37,451 bases of DNA. Origin: a virus. The position numbers and the translations under genes are program-made. Under the pieces are notes generated by a model. It ran no database searches. It was not told the origin of the DNA and saw nothing but the letters and a program-made list of their open reading frames with translations. Position 1 is the stretch's first letter, and each line of letters opens with the position of its first letter. The stretch spans positions 1 to 37,451 of IMG/VR virus record IMGVR_UViG_3300021409_000001; one strand, 5' to 3'. Positions 1 through 8,391 of this stretch are shown here, piece by piece.

Positions 1-100
<100 letters not shown>

Positions 101-127
<27 letters not shown>

Positions 128-172
128 ACAGTTTGCGGGGCTTTACGCACATTCTTGCGACCGATATTATCG
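101..172. promoter_or_regulatory. Integrase arm-type sites, int-proximal arm (2 copies)
   Basis: The 9-mer CGATAATAT occurs at 101-109, within CGATAATATACAGT at 101-114, and inverted as ATATTATCG at 164-172. The second copy contains the stop codon of the integrase gene. The same 9-mer occurs twice more at 37257-37277 on the other side of the core. Four copies of an AT-rich 9-mer around the core of an otherwise GC-rich genome fit arm-type integrase binding sites. This is inferred from placement and repetition. Confidence 0.65.
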
Positions 173-1312
173 GCCTTTCCAGGGCAATTTCATGTCGAGC
201 GCCGATGTCGTCGGCACCGCTTCCTTGATGTAGATCTCCGACGTCTTCACGCTGGTGTGCACCAGTCTATCCCGAATCGCTTCCTTCGCACTGCCCTGCT
301 TCGCGGCGTCCGTGGCGCCCAGCGAGCGGAGGTCCTTGAACTGGATCATCTCGCCGAACTCCCGCCCTTCCTTCTGCGAAATCGCCGCAGCGCGCTCCCG
401 CGCACGGTCCCACATCGATATCAGGCCGGTCTTCGCGTACGGCGTGCCCTTCCGAGTCGGAAACAGGTACGGGCTGATCAGCTGCCTGGCCCGCTTCAGC
501 GCCCGCGCGCGCTCGATGACTTCCCGGATCTCGGCCGTAATAGTGATGTCCAGCTGCAGGCCGCTGCTCTTTTTCGTTTTCGACGGCTTCAGGCTGATCA
601 GGCCGCCACCGCCGGGCAGATCCTCGATCTGGCTTTCCTTCAGCGTCCGGATGTCGATCGCGCGCGCCCACAGCAGATAGGTCATGTCGACGATACAGGC
701 GAACATCGGCCCGCTCTGGGTGGGCTTGCCGTCGACGCCCGTGAAGCCGGCCGCGCGGATCGCCGCCACCTGGTCGTGCGTAGCTAGCACCGTGCGGCGC
801 TCAACCTCGAATTCTTCCAGGTCGATCTGATCCATGGGATTGTCCTGGCGCAGGCCGAGTACGCCGATCGCGTAACGGAACAACTTGCCCAGCAGCGCGC
901 TGTACTTGCGCGCCGTGTTCGCTTTCTCGGCGAAGTTATTGCGGAGGAAGTCGGCGCAGGCCTTGGTCGTCACCTGGGCGACACTGAAGGCCTCGAAGTC
1001 GTTGGCAATCACGTCGAGGAAGCGGGTGTACTGCTCCTGCGTATCCTTCCCATACTTGCCCAGCTTCTTCGCCTTGAACTCGGCGCACAGGTGCACCATC
1101 GTCCCTTCGGTCGCCAGCTTGTCGCTCTTGAGGGTGGACAGCGCGGACAGCATAGCCGCCTCGCCCTCTTCCACGCTGGCCAAGCGGATCCAGAATTTCA
1201 GCTTTCCGTCCGCTGGATCGCGGATCTTCTCGGGCGCCATGAATTTGTAGGCGCCGTCCTTGATGTACACCCGGGCGGGCAGGCCGCGCCCGGTCATTCG
1301 TTTTCGATTCAT
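167..1312 (-). CDS. int: Tyrosine integrase
   Basis: Site-specific recombinase of 381 residues that would integrate the phage at tRNA-Pro and, with an excisionase, remove it. A basic N-terminal arm-binding part and a SAM-like core-binding part (about 70-170) are followed by the catalytic domain. Catalytic residues that can be placed are Arg217 (in ARAID), a Lys in the beta-hairpin near 243-248, Arg329 in KDLR, His352 in VHTS and Tyr361 in IYIK. The usual HxxR box reads KxxR here, a tolerated variant. I chose the ATG at 1312 because it forms an ATGA overlap with the upstream DUF4224 gene; the open frame extends to 1405 without a better start. It lies next to the att core, as expected, at the far end of the leftward operon. 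Confidence 0.95.
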   Translation of the reverse strand: MNRKRMTGRGLPARVYIKDGAYKFMAPEKIRDPADGKLKFWIRLASVEEGEAAMLSALSTLKSDKLATEGTMVHLCAEFKAKKLGKYGKDTQEQYTRFLDVIANDFEAFSVAQVTTKACADFLRNNFAEKANTARKYSALLGKLFRYAIGVLGLRQDNPMDQIDLEEFEVERRTVLATHDQVAAIRAAGFTGVDGKPTQSGPMFACIVDMTYLLWARAIDIRTLKESQIEDLPGGGGLISLKPSKTKKSSGLQLDITITAEIREVIERARALKRARQLISPYLFPTRKGTPYAKTGLISMWDRARERAAAISQKEGREFGEMIQFKDLRSLGATDAAKQGSAKEAIRDRLVHTSVKTSEIYIKEAVPTTSALDMKLPWKGR

Positions 1313-1536
1313 CTTCTCGCTGATTTCAGTTGCGGCCCATCGTTCGCCGGCGCGCCTGCGCCCGGCAGCGAAGCTGGGTTGGTGACGTACATCCGGAGAA
1401 CGCACACCGTATTGTCCACGCGCCGCGTGGCTGGGATCCGCATGCGCGCCAGCTCGCGGAGCTGTTCCTTGGCGCGCTTGCAGTGCGTGATCTTATAGAT
1501 CTCGTCTGGCGACAGTGTTGGGTCAAAGTTTTCCAT
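1309..1536 (-). CDS. DUF4224 protein, probable excisionase
   Basis: A protein of 75 residues. Its N-terminal half (LSPDEIYKITHCKRAKEQLREL, then a turn and a short basic strand) matches DUF4224, a small family usually encoded next to phage integrases. Its stop overlaps the integrase start (ATGA), so the two are probably translationally coupled. By position and size it is the best candidate for the recombination directionality factor (Xis); that role is inferred from context. The start at 1536 lies 2 nt after the stop of the ASCH-like gene. The frame is open to 1617, but that extension overlaps the neighbour and reads poorly. Confidence 0.75.
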   Translation of the reverse strand: MENFDPTLSPDEIYKITHCKRAKEQLRELARMRIPATRRVDNTVCVLRMYVTNPASLPGAGAPANDGPQLKSARR

Positions 1537-1538
1537 AG

Positions 1539-2147
1539 CTAATCCACACGTTTGAATTCGATTGCCCACACCCACGGGTTGGCGGCCCAGCTGCCGGCGC
1601 CGTTGATCTGCTCCCACAGATCGCAGTACCAGTCGCGTGCCGCGTCCGCGTGCACCTCAGGGTCGTCGGACATCTCGGGCCGGCGCTGCCACCCTTCCGC
1701 CGCTGCGTCGGCCTCGCTGATCTCCTGCAGCCGCTCGACGCGCACCGAAACGATTTCGAGCAGGATCCGGCTGGCCGTGCGGGGCATATGAATGCTGGGT
1801 TTCCACCCCGTCCATGCGCCGTCGAGATGGGGGCGATCAGGCTCGCCATCTGCACGGTACTTCCATTCGATGTGCCAGCGCTCGGTGGGCGCGCCGGGCA
1901 TTTCAGGATGGTCGCACCAGTCATATACCTCGCCGAACGTCTCGCGCACGTAAAGACGGTCGCCTGCCAGACCGTGCGGGCACTTTGTCACCAGGTTGGC
2001 CAACTCGCGCGCCGCTGTCTCGTCGCCGTGGGTCCGCGCATCGATGGCGTAAAGCCCGGTGTTGGCCACGCGCCGCGTCTGCGTCTTCGTGCCATCGAGC
2101 AGCGCGCGCACCATCGGCGCGCTGAACAGGATTCCTCGTTCTTTCAT
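1539..2147 (-). CDS. ASCH/PUA-like phage protein
   Basis: A protein of 202 residues preceded by a near-perfect Shine-Dalgarno sequence (AAGGAGG, 6 nt before ATG). The N-terminal pattern ILFSAPMVRALLDGTKTQTRR, a central VRETF, PSIHMPRTASRI and a C-terminal WVWAIEFKR are typical of a widespread phage family related to ASCH domains, a PUA-like beta-barrel fold associated with RNA or nucleotide binding. The biological role is unknown. The start overlaps the upstream gene's stop (ATGA at 2147). It sits between the modification/recombination genes and xis-int. Confidence 0.8.
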   Translation of the reverse strand: MKERGILFSAPMVRALLDGTKTQTRRVANTGLYAIDARTHGDETAARELANLVTKCPHGLAGDRLYVRETFGEVYDWCDHPEMPGAPTERWHIEWKYRADGEPDRPHLDGAWTGWKPSIHMPRTASRILLEIVSVRVERLQEISEADAAAEGWQRRPEMSDDPEVHADAARDWYCDLWEQINGAGSWAANPWVWAIEFKRVD

Positions 2148-2473
2148 GCGATACCTCCTTCCTGGCCGGCGGCCGGCTTCATTGCGTCGAACACGTCGAT
2201 CGCCACATTGCGCCCTATGGGCTGGCCGTGGTCGTACTTGACGGCGGCGCCGGCGGCGATCTGCTCACTGGCGAGGTAGCCGACTGGCTGCTCGTCGTCC
2301 TTCAGCAGCTTCCCGATCGTCTCGGCAGTGCCGATGACCACATACCGCTGCGGGTCGGTGCCTGGGATCTCGATGACGGCGCTGTCGATCCGTTCGTGCT
2401 GCAGAAGCTCCAGGGCGGTGGCCAGCAGGCGTAGGCGCTTGCCCTCACGGAGGGCGTCGGTTATTTCGGTCAT
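2144..2473 (-). CDS. Conserved phage protein of unknown function
   Basis: A protein of 109 residues with no family I recognise with confidence. An acidic/basic helical N terminus (about 1-30) is followed by a beta-rich segment (about 33-65) and a C-terminal part that reads like a short alpha/beta domain. I prefer the ATG at 2473, preceded by GAGGAATACC, over the in-frame GTG at 2491, which overlaps the stop of the DndC-like gene as GTGA; both are possible. The end overlaps the next gene's start (ATGA). Confidence 0.7.
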   Translation of the reverse strand: MTEITDALREGKRLRLLATALELLQHERIDSAVIEIPGTDPQRYVVIGTAETIGKLLKDDEQPVGYLASEQIAAGAAVKYDHGQPIGRNVAIDVFDAMKPAAGQEGGIA

Positions 2474-2487
2474 GGTATTCCTCAAGT

Positions 2488-3717
2488 TCACAGTTCGTTT
2501 TCGGAAAACAGCCGCGGCTGCACAGCGCCGTTCTGGTAGACCACATCCATGATCGTGGTAGCGATCGGCTCGTCGCCCTCCCAGCCCTGCGGCCAGGTCT
2601 CCAGCGCGATCAGCTCGCGGATGCGCGCCTCCTCTTCCGCGTTGATCAGGTCTATCTCCGGCCGGCCCAGCGCCCGGGCAGCGGCGTTCACCTCGTTCTG
2701 GATGCCGAGCACGCGCTCCAGGCCCATCAAGCGCGCCTCCAGGGTGATCGGTCCCATGCGCTGCGGATTCTTCGCAATGCTGCCGTCTTTCAGGTGCTCA
2801 GCGCCGGCCTTGCGCAACCGGTACTGCGGCTCGCGCAGCTCGCGCCACAGCGGACGGAGGCGCTTGAGCGGCGCCAGGTAGGACCAGGCCGGCAGCTGCA
2901 GCACGCTGTCGAGGGCCTTGTCTTCCTGGGCCAGCGCGCAGCCAATGCAGCCCGTGCGCGCGTTGATCTCTTCCGCCTCGTCGCCGCCGTAGGCATCCGC
3001 GATCATCGCCGTGCTCCAGTCGCCGAATTCAGCGGCGGGCGCCCAATGCTTCAGCCACTCCCACACGTGGCAGACACGCCAGTGCAGCAGAGGCGCCAGG
3101 GTGGCCAGTCGACCTCGCAGCCCCTTCGCGTTCGGCAGCACTTGCTGATACCAGCCCTGGCCGCACTCGGCGCCATCCTTCCCACAGCTCATCTCGATGC
3201 GGCGGTCGCGGATCGCACTCTCGCCCTGGCGCACGCCGGTGATCATCAGGATCTGGCCGTCCAGCTGCTCGAGGCGATCGCGCAGCGCCTGCTCCATCGG
3301 GTCGATCTTGATCTGGCGCGTGCACCAGCGCAGCGTGTTGTTGTTCGGTGGCGGCACGCCGCGCCCCAGGATGTAGACCATGAAGCGCTTGTCCATCGGC
3401 GCCGTCACCACCTCACAGCGGATGCCGCGCTCCTCGAGCTCGTCCATGATCTGGCGGGCGGCCACGGCCAGCGGCGGAAGCTCCTGGCGCGTGTCGGCGT
3501 AGAACACGGTCAGCGACTTCGGGCGCTGGATCTTGCCGGTGTCGAGCAGCCACATGATCAGCGTGAGCGTGGCGGAGCTGTCCTTCCCGCCGGACCAGGC
3601 CAGACCCCAGTGCTCGTGCGTGGCGCCGTAGGCTTGCAGGGACTGGATCGTCAGCTCGATCGATTCGGTCATCTGCAAGCGGCGCGCGCCAGCGCCGAAG
3701 ATGTCGGCCTGGTTCAT
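2488..3717 (-). CDS. DndC-like / PAPS reductase-family protein
   Basis: A protein of 409 residues. It has the adenine-nucleotide alpha-hydrolase PP-loop SGGKDSS (42-48), FYADTRQEL (72-80), RWCTRQIKI (130-138), GVRQGES (161-167) and a C-terminal pair C257-x-x-C260. With C132, C178 and C185 these could hold an Fe-S cluster. This layout matches the DndC branch of the PAPS reductase superfamily. DndC activates and transfers sulfur in DNA phosphorothioation. No DndA, B, D or E partner is encoded here, so full phosphorothioation is not supported by this genome alone. It could act with host factors, modify another substrate or serve in anti-restriction. It is coupled to the upstream 83-residue gene by TAATG. 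Confidence 0.8.
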   Translation of the reverse strand: MNQADIFGAGARRLQMTESIELTIQSLQAYGATHEHWGLAWSGGKDSSATLTLIMWLLDTGKIQRPKSLTVFYADTRQELPPLAVAARQIMDELEERGIRCEVVTAPMDKRFMVYILGRGVPPPNNNTLRWCTRQIKIDPMEQALRDRLEQLDGQILMITGVRQGESAIRDRRIEMSCGKDGAECGQGWYQQVLPNAKGLRGRLATLAPLLHWRVCHVWEWLKHWAPAAEFGDWSTAMIADAYGGDEAEEINARTGCIGCALAQEDKALDSVLQLPAWSYLAPLKRLRPLWRELREPQYRLRKAGAEHLKDGSIAKNPQRMGPITLEARLMGLERVLGIQNEVNAAARALGRPEIDLINAEEEARIRELIALETWPQGWEGDEPIATTIMDVVYQNGAVQPRLFSENEL

Positions 3718-3968
3718 TACCGCATCCTGTGCACGGTCGTGCCCGTGATTCCCGACGGCAGCTGTGCCGGAGCCGGTTCCATGAAGCCGCTGCCGTCACT
3801 GCTGGTCGCTTTGACGAATTCGACCTCAACCTTGGCAGAATTAACCATCACCTGGGCCAAATCCGATACAGTCCTCGCCCGATCAAGCGGCATGCTGCCG
3901 TCCCTGACAGATGCGATGGTTTCGAACAGCACGGCGCGCAGGTCCTCAATTGTTTTATGCTGTGACAT
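3717..3968 (-). CDS. Small conserved phage protein
   Basis: A protein of 83 residues with a helical N-terminal part (about 5-55: KTIEDLRAVLF..., RARTVSDLAQVMVNSAKVEVEFV) of a kind often seen in phage early operons. The tail is Pro/Gly-rich and probably disordered. Function unknown. The RBS GAAAGGA precedes the ATG at 3968. Its stop overlaps the DndC-like start (TAATG), so the two are likely translated together and might work together. The start overlaps the end of the HNH gene by 14 nt. Confidence 0.75.
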   Translation of the reverse strand: MSQHKTIEDLRAVLFETIASVRDGSMPLDRARTVSDLAQVMVNSAKVEVEFVKATSSDGSGFMEPAPAQLPSGITGTTVHRMR

Positions 3969-4644
3969 CTTTTTCCTTTCGATTGATACTTCGTGTCAGG
4001 ACACCGCGCAGGCGTACCAGGTCGACCAGTTCCTTCGGCATGTTGTGAACGGTATTGCGACGCATGTTCTCGGCCAGGCTGATGCACTCGACGCGGTCGA
4101 CCGTGATCTCCTCGAGCACGTTGGTGCGCATGCCGGGCTTGAAGACGACGATGTGCTTCGGCGGCAACGGCCCATTCACTTCAGTCCAGACCAGTTCGTG
4201 CACGCCGCGCCATCGAGCACTGTTGTTTCCCGACGCGTTGCTCACCTTCCGCTGCAGCGTGCCATCCTTGTCGAGCTTCAAGCTCCCGATCGGCAGCGTG
4301 TTGTGGGGTGTCTGCCCAGGCTTGAAGTGCGTGGCGCGGCAGGCCTCCTGCACGCCGGCGACGCCCTTGACGCCCTTATTCCACGGCACCAGACCCTTCT
4401 GGAAGCGGCTTTCGCGTGCCGGATGATCGGGCCGATTCAGCTGGCGGGCCGACTCTGCTGCGATGAACTCGGCCGTTTTCTTCAACCCCATACTGTTTGC
4501 CTTGCGGTAGACAGTCTGCAGGGGCTGTCCGATCATGAAAGCAATGTCCTCACTCCTGTAATTGGGGTAGAGGCGGCGAAGCGTCTCGATCTGTTCGTCC
4601 GTCCAGACGGCCTTTGGTGCGTTGATGCCGCGGGACTTGGTCAT
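3955..4644 (-). CDS. HNH-type endonuclease-like DNA-binding protein
   Basis: A protein of 229 residues. The N terminus has a Myb/SANT-like helical module (WTDEQIETLRRLYPNYRSEDIA, about 14-55) that suggests DNA recognition. The C-terminal half resembles HNH_3 nucleases: VHELVW (about 148-153), GPLPPKHIVVFKPG, a treble-clef-like segment, and CISLAENMRRN near 185-195. The position normally held by the second catalytic His reads Phe (VVFKPG), as in many phage relatives, so nuclease activity is uncertain. It lies in the middle of the leftward operon and overlaps both neighbours (ATGA at its start). It could be a free-standing homing-type gene or a regulator. Confidence 0.75.
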   Translation of the reverse strand: MTKSRGINAPKAVWTDEQIETLRRLYPNYRSEDIAFMIGQPLQTVYRKANSMGLKKTAEFIAAESARQLNRPDHPARESRFQKGLVPWNKGVKGVAGVQEACRATHFKPGQTPHNTLPIGSLKLDKDGTLQRKVSNASGNNSARWRGVHELVWTEVNGPLPPKHIVVFKPGMRTNVLEEITVDRVECISLAENMRRNTVHNMPKELVDLVRLRGVLTRSINRKEKDVTA

Positions 4645-4838
4645 GCTGGTCTCCAGCTACACGCCGGCGGCTCGCAGTACGCCAGCGACTGGTCGCCGTC
4701 GCTGATTCGCAGCGTCGTCCTCGAGCAGCCGGCCGCCTGCAGGAGCGCGGCGCCGGCGGCCTCAATCTGCACGCGGCGCGCCGGCTCGAAGTTCAGCACG
4801 TTGCGCCAGGCTCCGGAATCCTTCACCTGGAGCTTCAT
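4641..4838 (-). CDS. Small phage protein
   Basis: A protein of 65 residues starting MKLQVKDSGAWRNVLNF. An N-terminal beta hairpin and a central helix (about 20-42) with Ala-rich faces can be guessed. I do not recognise a function. The frame is open to 4928, but the ATG at 4838 follows the previous stop by 2 nt and gives the typical small-protein start. Its stop overlaps the HNH start (ATGA). Confidence 0.65.
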   Translation of the reverse strand: MKLQVKDSGAWRNVLNFEPARRVQIEAAGAALLQAAGCSRTTLRISDGDQSLAYCEPPACSWRPA

Positions 4839-4840
4839 GG

Positions 4841-5356
4841 TCAGGCCGCCTTCTCGAACAGCTCGCCCATGGTCTGCGGCGCCGGCGGCAGCAGATCCAG
4901 CCCGATGTCGCGCTGCATGAATTCGCACAGCTTGCCAACGTCCTCGGTCTCCGGGTGGGCGATGATGCGGAAGGTGATCACGACGGATCCACCGTTATGC
5001 GCTTCGATCTTGAAGTGGTCGACCTTGCAGTCGTTCAGCACGATGTTGCTCTCGCCGCCCATTCCATAGTCGACGGTGGCGGTGTAGCCGGTGCCTTCCC
5101 AATCCCACTTGATGGCGCCCATCTTCGGGTAGCGCAGCGCGGTCAGCGCATCGCTGTCGGTTGCCTGGTCGACCAGGTCAGGCGACTCGTCTTTCTTAAA
5201 CAGGTGCTGGCGCAGCTCCGGGTGGAAATAGGCGAGGATGCTGCTCGAGCACGTGGCCTCGATCTTCAGGTCGAAGGCGGGCTTCGGGTCTTCGCCGTGC
5301 ATCTCCGCGCGCGGGTTGACGTTGGCCAGTTTGACGGGCTGCTTGAGTTCGAACAT
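4841..5356 (-). CDS. Conserved phage protein in the recombination operon
   Basis: A protein of 171 residues, beta-rich, with conserved-looking segments FELKQPVKLANVNPRAE at the start and YFHPELRQHLF near 43-53. Proteins of this type are common next to RecT and YqaJ exonuclease genes in phages of Burkholderiales. A part in the recombination complex, for instance as a ssDNA-handling accessory, is a guess from position only. RBS GGAG lies 9-12 nt before the ATG. Genes on both sides are spaced by 2-3 nt. Confidence 0.75.
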   Translation of the reverse strand: MFELKQPVKLANVNPRAEMHGEDPKPAFDLKIEATCSSSILAYFHPELRQHLFKKDESPDLVDQATDSDALTALRYPKMGAIKWDWEGTGYTATVDYGMGGESNIVLNDCKVDHFKIEAHNGGSVVITFRIIAHPETEDVGKLCEFMQRDIGLDLLPPAPQTMGELFEKAA

Positions 5357-5359
5357 GGG

Positions 5360-5602
5360 TTACTTCTCCTGGGTGGTTTGATTTTTAGGGTCCTGCAGGT
5401 ACTGCTGGTAGCGCTGGCGGATCCGCTCGTTCCAGCGCGCCTGGGCGGCTGCGTCGCGATCCAGCTCCGCGCGGGAGCCGACTTCGCACAGCTCCTTCAC
5501 ACGGCTGGCGGCGGCTTTCTCGTCGGTGACGCCGAGGAACTGCTGGAACGGCTGCTCCTTGCACCGCAGGACGGTCCAGGTGCATGGACGCAGGCCGGCC
5601 AT
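5360..5602 (-). CDS. Small phage protein
   Basis: A protein of 80 residues. Its N-terminal part has two Cys (C7, C14), followed by KEQPFQQFLGV. A helical, charged C-terminal half includes an RWNERIRQRYQQYL segment. I recognise the general type as a small protein often encoded beside phage recombinases, but no function is known to me. It starts 1 nt after the exonuclease stop and ends 3 nt before the next gene. Confidence 0.7.
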   Translation of the reverse strand: MAGLRPCTWTVLRCKEQPFQQFLGVTDEKAAASRVKELCEVGSRAELDRDAAAQARWNERIRQRYQQYLQDPKNQTTQEK

Positions 5603-5603
5603 T

Positions 5604-7325
5604 TCAAGCGGCCTTGGCCTGGGCCACGGCGGTGACGTGACGGATCAACGCGGCGCACATCGATGGGAAGTCGGCTTCGCGGTACAGCACCGCGGCACGA
5701 TCGCGGCCGGTAGCGGCGAAGCCCAGGGACGCGAGGAAGTCGGCGGTGAGGCTGAAGCCCAGGCGCTCGGCGATCTGGCCGAGGCGCAGGGTCGGCGCCG
5801 TGGCCTGTGCTGCTGGGCGCGCTGCGGCGATTGGCGTCACCTGAGCCGGCGCCGCTTGCACTTCCTGGAAGTCCGGGTCATTTTTCGGCGTCTCGGCAAC
5901 AGGCGCCGGCGCGGCGCTGGCTTGCTGCGCAGCCCGTGGGGCAGCTTCCTCGCGGGCGCGCGCCGTGGCCTCTTCCTGCGCCCGGGCAGCGGCCTCGGCA
6001 CGCTGGCGCGCTTCCTCCTGCTGCTGGCGCGCACGCTCCGCCTTCTCGGCCTCTTGTCGCTTGTGGTTATCGATGCGCGTGCGCACCACCAGCTGGAAGT
6101 CCTCGTCACCCTTCTGGATCACGCCCTGCAGGTCGGCAAACAGGAACTGATGATCAGCGGCATGCTCGCGGTACCAGGCCAGGCGCCCGCGCACCCCGGC
6201 GGCGATCGCGTCGACGGTGATCTTGGCGTTGGCCAGCTCGGTGTCGACGGCATCCTGCAGCGTGGCCAGCGTGCGCTTGTTCTTCATGGCGCCGGCGAAG
6301 TCGCGGGACTGGAACACAAGGCGCAGCGGCGAGATCTCGCGCTCGAGGCCAGCGACGTGCTCAGCAAACGCCAGCTTCACCTGGTTCAGGATGCTCGCCT
6401 TGATCAGCTCTTTCTTGTCCTTCACCGTACGGGACAGGGTCAGGCGCTTGGCGCGCAGCTGCTCGCTGATCAGGTCGATGGTGCGCATCAGCTCAGCGAT
6501 GTCGGCGGTCTGCTCGAGCGCGGCGCGCTTGGCCTGCTCGAGGTCGCCCTCGGCCTTCTCGCAGAATTTAACCGTGGCCTCAGCATCGGCGAAGTCCTGG
6601 TCGGTGACCAGGTCGGTTTTGATGCTGGCAATGAATCGCTCGGCTTTCGCCTGGAACGCTGGCAGGTTGCTGGTGGCCACCTCGCCGCGGATCTGGATGA
6701 CGAGCGCCGGCAGGGCCATGATCGGCTCGCTTTCCGGTTTTGCCGCGTATTCCCGAGGCTGGTAATTGGCCAGGTCGACCTCGAACTGGGCCCAGCCGGC
6801 GCGGATGCGCTCCTGCCAGGCGGGATCTGGCAGCACATCCATGTACAGGAAGTTGTCAGCGGTACCGTCCGACACTACGAACACGACCTTGCCGCAGCCG
6901 GTCACCATCATGATCTGCTGGCACTGCGGCTGGTATTCGTCCGGCAGCACGTGGTTCGCGACCGACTCGGCCAGCGCTGCATTCCACTGCTTATGCTCGA
7001 AGGCGATGTCTTCCGCCATGGTCAGGCCGTCGCAGGAAGCCGACAGCAGGCCGTCCGAGCAGGTCACCGGATAGAGCTCGGTACCGATCAGGTCTTCGAC
7101 CAGCGGGCGCGCCAGTGCTTCGACGTGGTGGCCATGGTCGAGGATGTTGGTCTGCACCCAGTTGCTGAACTCCTGGGCGGTGCCGGTTGCCTTCATGTGC
7201 AGCAGCTCGGTGCGTGATACGCGCGAGGAGATGCCCAGCATGGCAGCGGCTTCGCTGGCGCCACGCATGACCAGGCGGTATTCCTTCCACTCCGGACTTC
7301 CCTGGACGAGATTATGGATTTGCAT
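5604..7325 (-). CDS. YqaJ-type exonuclease with C-terminal coiled coil
   Basis: A protein of 573 residues. Residues 1-190 form a YqaJ/lambda-Exo-like nuclease: QGSPEW at 8-13 with a following RGASEAAAMLG helix, E69 in HHVEA, D99 in SCDG, E110 and K112 in FEHKQ, and the helix YQPQCQQIMM (131-140). This is the metal-dependent D...E-x-K site of the PD-(D/E)XK fold. Residues about 250-470 are predominantly helical, with a long charged Ala/Glu/Gln/Arg coiled coil near 425-470 and a Pro/Ala linker near 470-510. A small globular domain follows (about 515-573). Partner of the RecT gene just upstream, together forming a double-strand-end annealing pair. It is more than twice the usual size of the nuclease alone. 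RBS AAGGA precedes the ATG. Confidence 0.88.
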   Translation of the reverse strand: MQIHNLVQGSPEWKEYRLVMRGASEAAAMLGISSRVSRTELLHMKATGTAQEFSNWVQTNILDHGHHVEALARPLVEDLIGTELYPVTCSDGLLSASCDGLTMAEDIAFEHKQWNAALAESVANHVLPDEYQPQCQQIMMVTGCGKVVFVVSDGTADNFLYMDVLPDPAWQERIRAGWAQFEVDLANYQPREYAAKPESEPIMALPALVIQIRGEVATSNLPAFQAKAERFIASIKTDLVTDQDFADAEATVKFCEKAEGDLEQAKRAALEQTADIAELMRTIDLISEQLRAKRLTLSRTVKDKKELIKASILNQVKLAFAEHVAGLEREISPLRLVFQSRDFAGAMKNKRTLATLQDAVDTELANAKITVDAIAAGVRGRLAWYREHAADHQFLFADLQGVIQKGDEDFQLVVRTRIDNHKRQEAEKAERARQQQEEARQRAEAAARAQEEATARAREEAAPRAAQQASAAPAPVAETPKNDPDFQEVQAAPAQVTPIAAARPAAQATAPTLRLGQIAERLGFSLTADFLASLGFAATGRDRAAVLYREADFPSMCAALIRHVTAVAQAKAA

Positions 7326-7383
7326 TTTCGTTTTCCTTGATGGGGTTGAGGTGGTGCCCCGCTTGCGCGAGGCGGCCGGGGGA

Positions 7384-8373
7384 TCAGTCGTTCTCGTGAG
7401 CCCAGCTGTCGATCGTCAGCTTCTGGTCCTGGGTGAGGATCTGGCGGGTTTCGATCATGGCCACCAGTTCGGCCACGGTCTTCTTCTTGTCGACGATCTG
7501 CTGGCGCCACCCGGCCTTGTTCTTGTCGAAGTTCTCGGCCGTGCACGTCGGGAGGTCGCCGCGCGCTGCCGGTACATTGCTGACGGCCGCGCCTGTGCTG
7601 CGCACTTCGCCGGTGTCCTGGTTCACTTCGTCCTCGCGCTCATCTTGGCCGTTATCGATCACCACCATGTCGCTGTCGATCGTGAAGCCCTTGCCGGCGT
7701 CTACCGCGGTGGCCACGTCGACGGCGCGCTGCACCTCGATCGATTTCGGCATGTACTTGAGCACCTGGAGCAGCACCACCTTGCGGGCGTACATTTCCAT
7801 GTTCTGGCCGTTTTTCTCCAGGGCGTAGTGGCGGCCGCCGACCTTGTTGAACTTGTTCAGGTGCTTGACCACGCGGTCCATGCTCCACACCTCGAGCACC
7901 GGGTATTCGCTGCCATTGACGCGGCCAACGGCGTAGACGTGCGTGATATCGCGGTAGCTGTCGCCGCCGGCGCCGGGCCGGTGCTTGATGAAGGGGCGAT
8001 CGCCCAGCGCCCAGTCGAACTCGTCGCCCACGTAGACGGCGCCGGTCCAGACGGTGGCGCGGCCAGCGCGCGAGACCAGGTCGACCAGACCCTGCCAGCC
8101 CGGGACGAAGGTGGCCTTGGTACCGTACGGGACGAGATAGCCCTGGCCGCCGACGCCGATCTCCAGGCCCAGCTGCGCTGCAACGACGACCGACCCGAAG
8201 ATCGTATGCAGGTCGCACTTCTGCAGCGCAGGGTTCTGGCTGAACGCGGTCATAGTCAGGCGGACCATGCGATCGGCCGTGATGTGCTTCGGCAGCGCGT
8301 TGGCGATTTGGCCCTTGTATTTGTCCAAGAATGTACTGAGGCTCTTGGCCGGGCTGGCGACTACTTGATTCAT
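7384..8373 (-). CDS. recT: RecT-family single-strand annealing protein
   Basis: A protein of 329 residues. The RecT core spans about 20-230. Diagnostic stretches include ALPKHITADRMVRLTMTAF, GLEIGVGGQGYLVPYG and TFVPGWQGLVDLVSRAG (about 88-104). It would coat ssDNA produced by the exonuclease encoded next and anneal complementary strands during phage recombination or replication. The C terminus (about 235-329) is acidic then helical and probably regulatory. RBS GAGGAATCACCCC-ATG is good. The 58-bp gap to the exonuclease gene holds only its RBS and a weak GC stem. Confidence 0.93.
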   Translation of the reverse strand: MNQVVASPAKSLSTFLDKYKGQIANALPKHITADRMVRLTMTAFSQNPALQKCDLHTIFGSVVVAAQLGLEIGVGGQGYLVPYGTKATFVPGWQGLVDLVSRAGRATVWTGAVYVGDEFDWALGDRPFIKHRPGAGGDSYRDITHVYAVGRVNGSEYPVLEVWSMDRVVKHLNKFNKVGGRHYALEKNGQNMEMYARKVVLLQVLKYMPKSIEVQRAVDVATAVDAGKGFTIDSDMVVIDNGQDEREDEVNQDTGEVRSTGAAVSNVPAARGDLPTCTAENFDKNKAGWRQQIVDKKKTVAELVAMIETRQILTQDQKLTIDSWAHEND

Positions 8374-8391
8374 GGGGTGATTCCTCTCTGG

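Noticed and set aside
2794-4920. Long plus-strand open frame of 708 codons
   Set aside because: It is the mirror of the DndC-like, HNH and neighbouring minus-strand genes in a GC-rich genome; no RBS and no recognisable domain.
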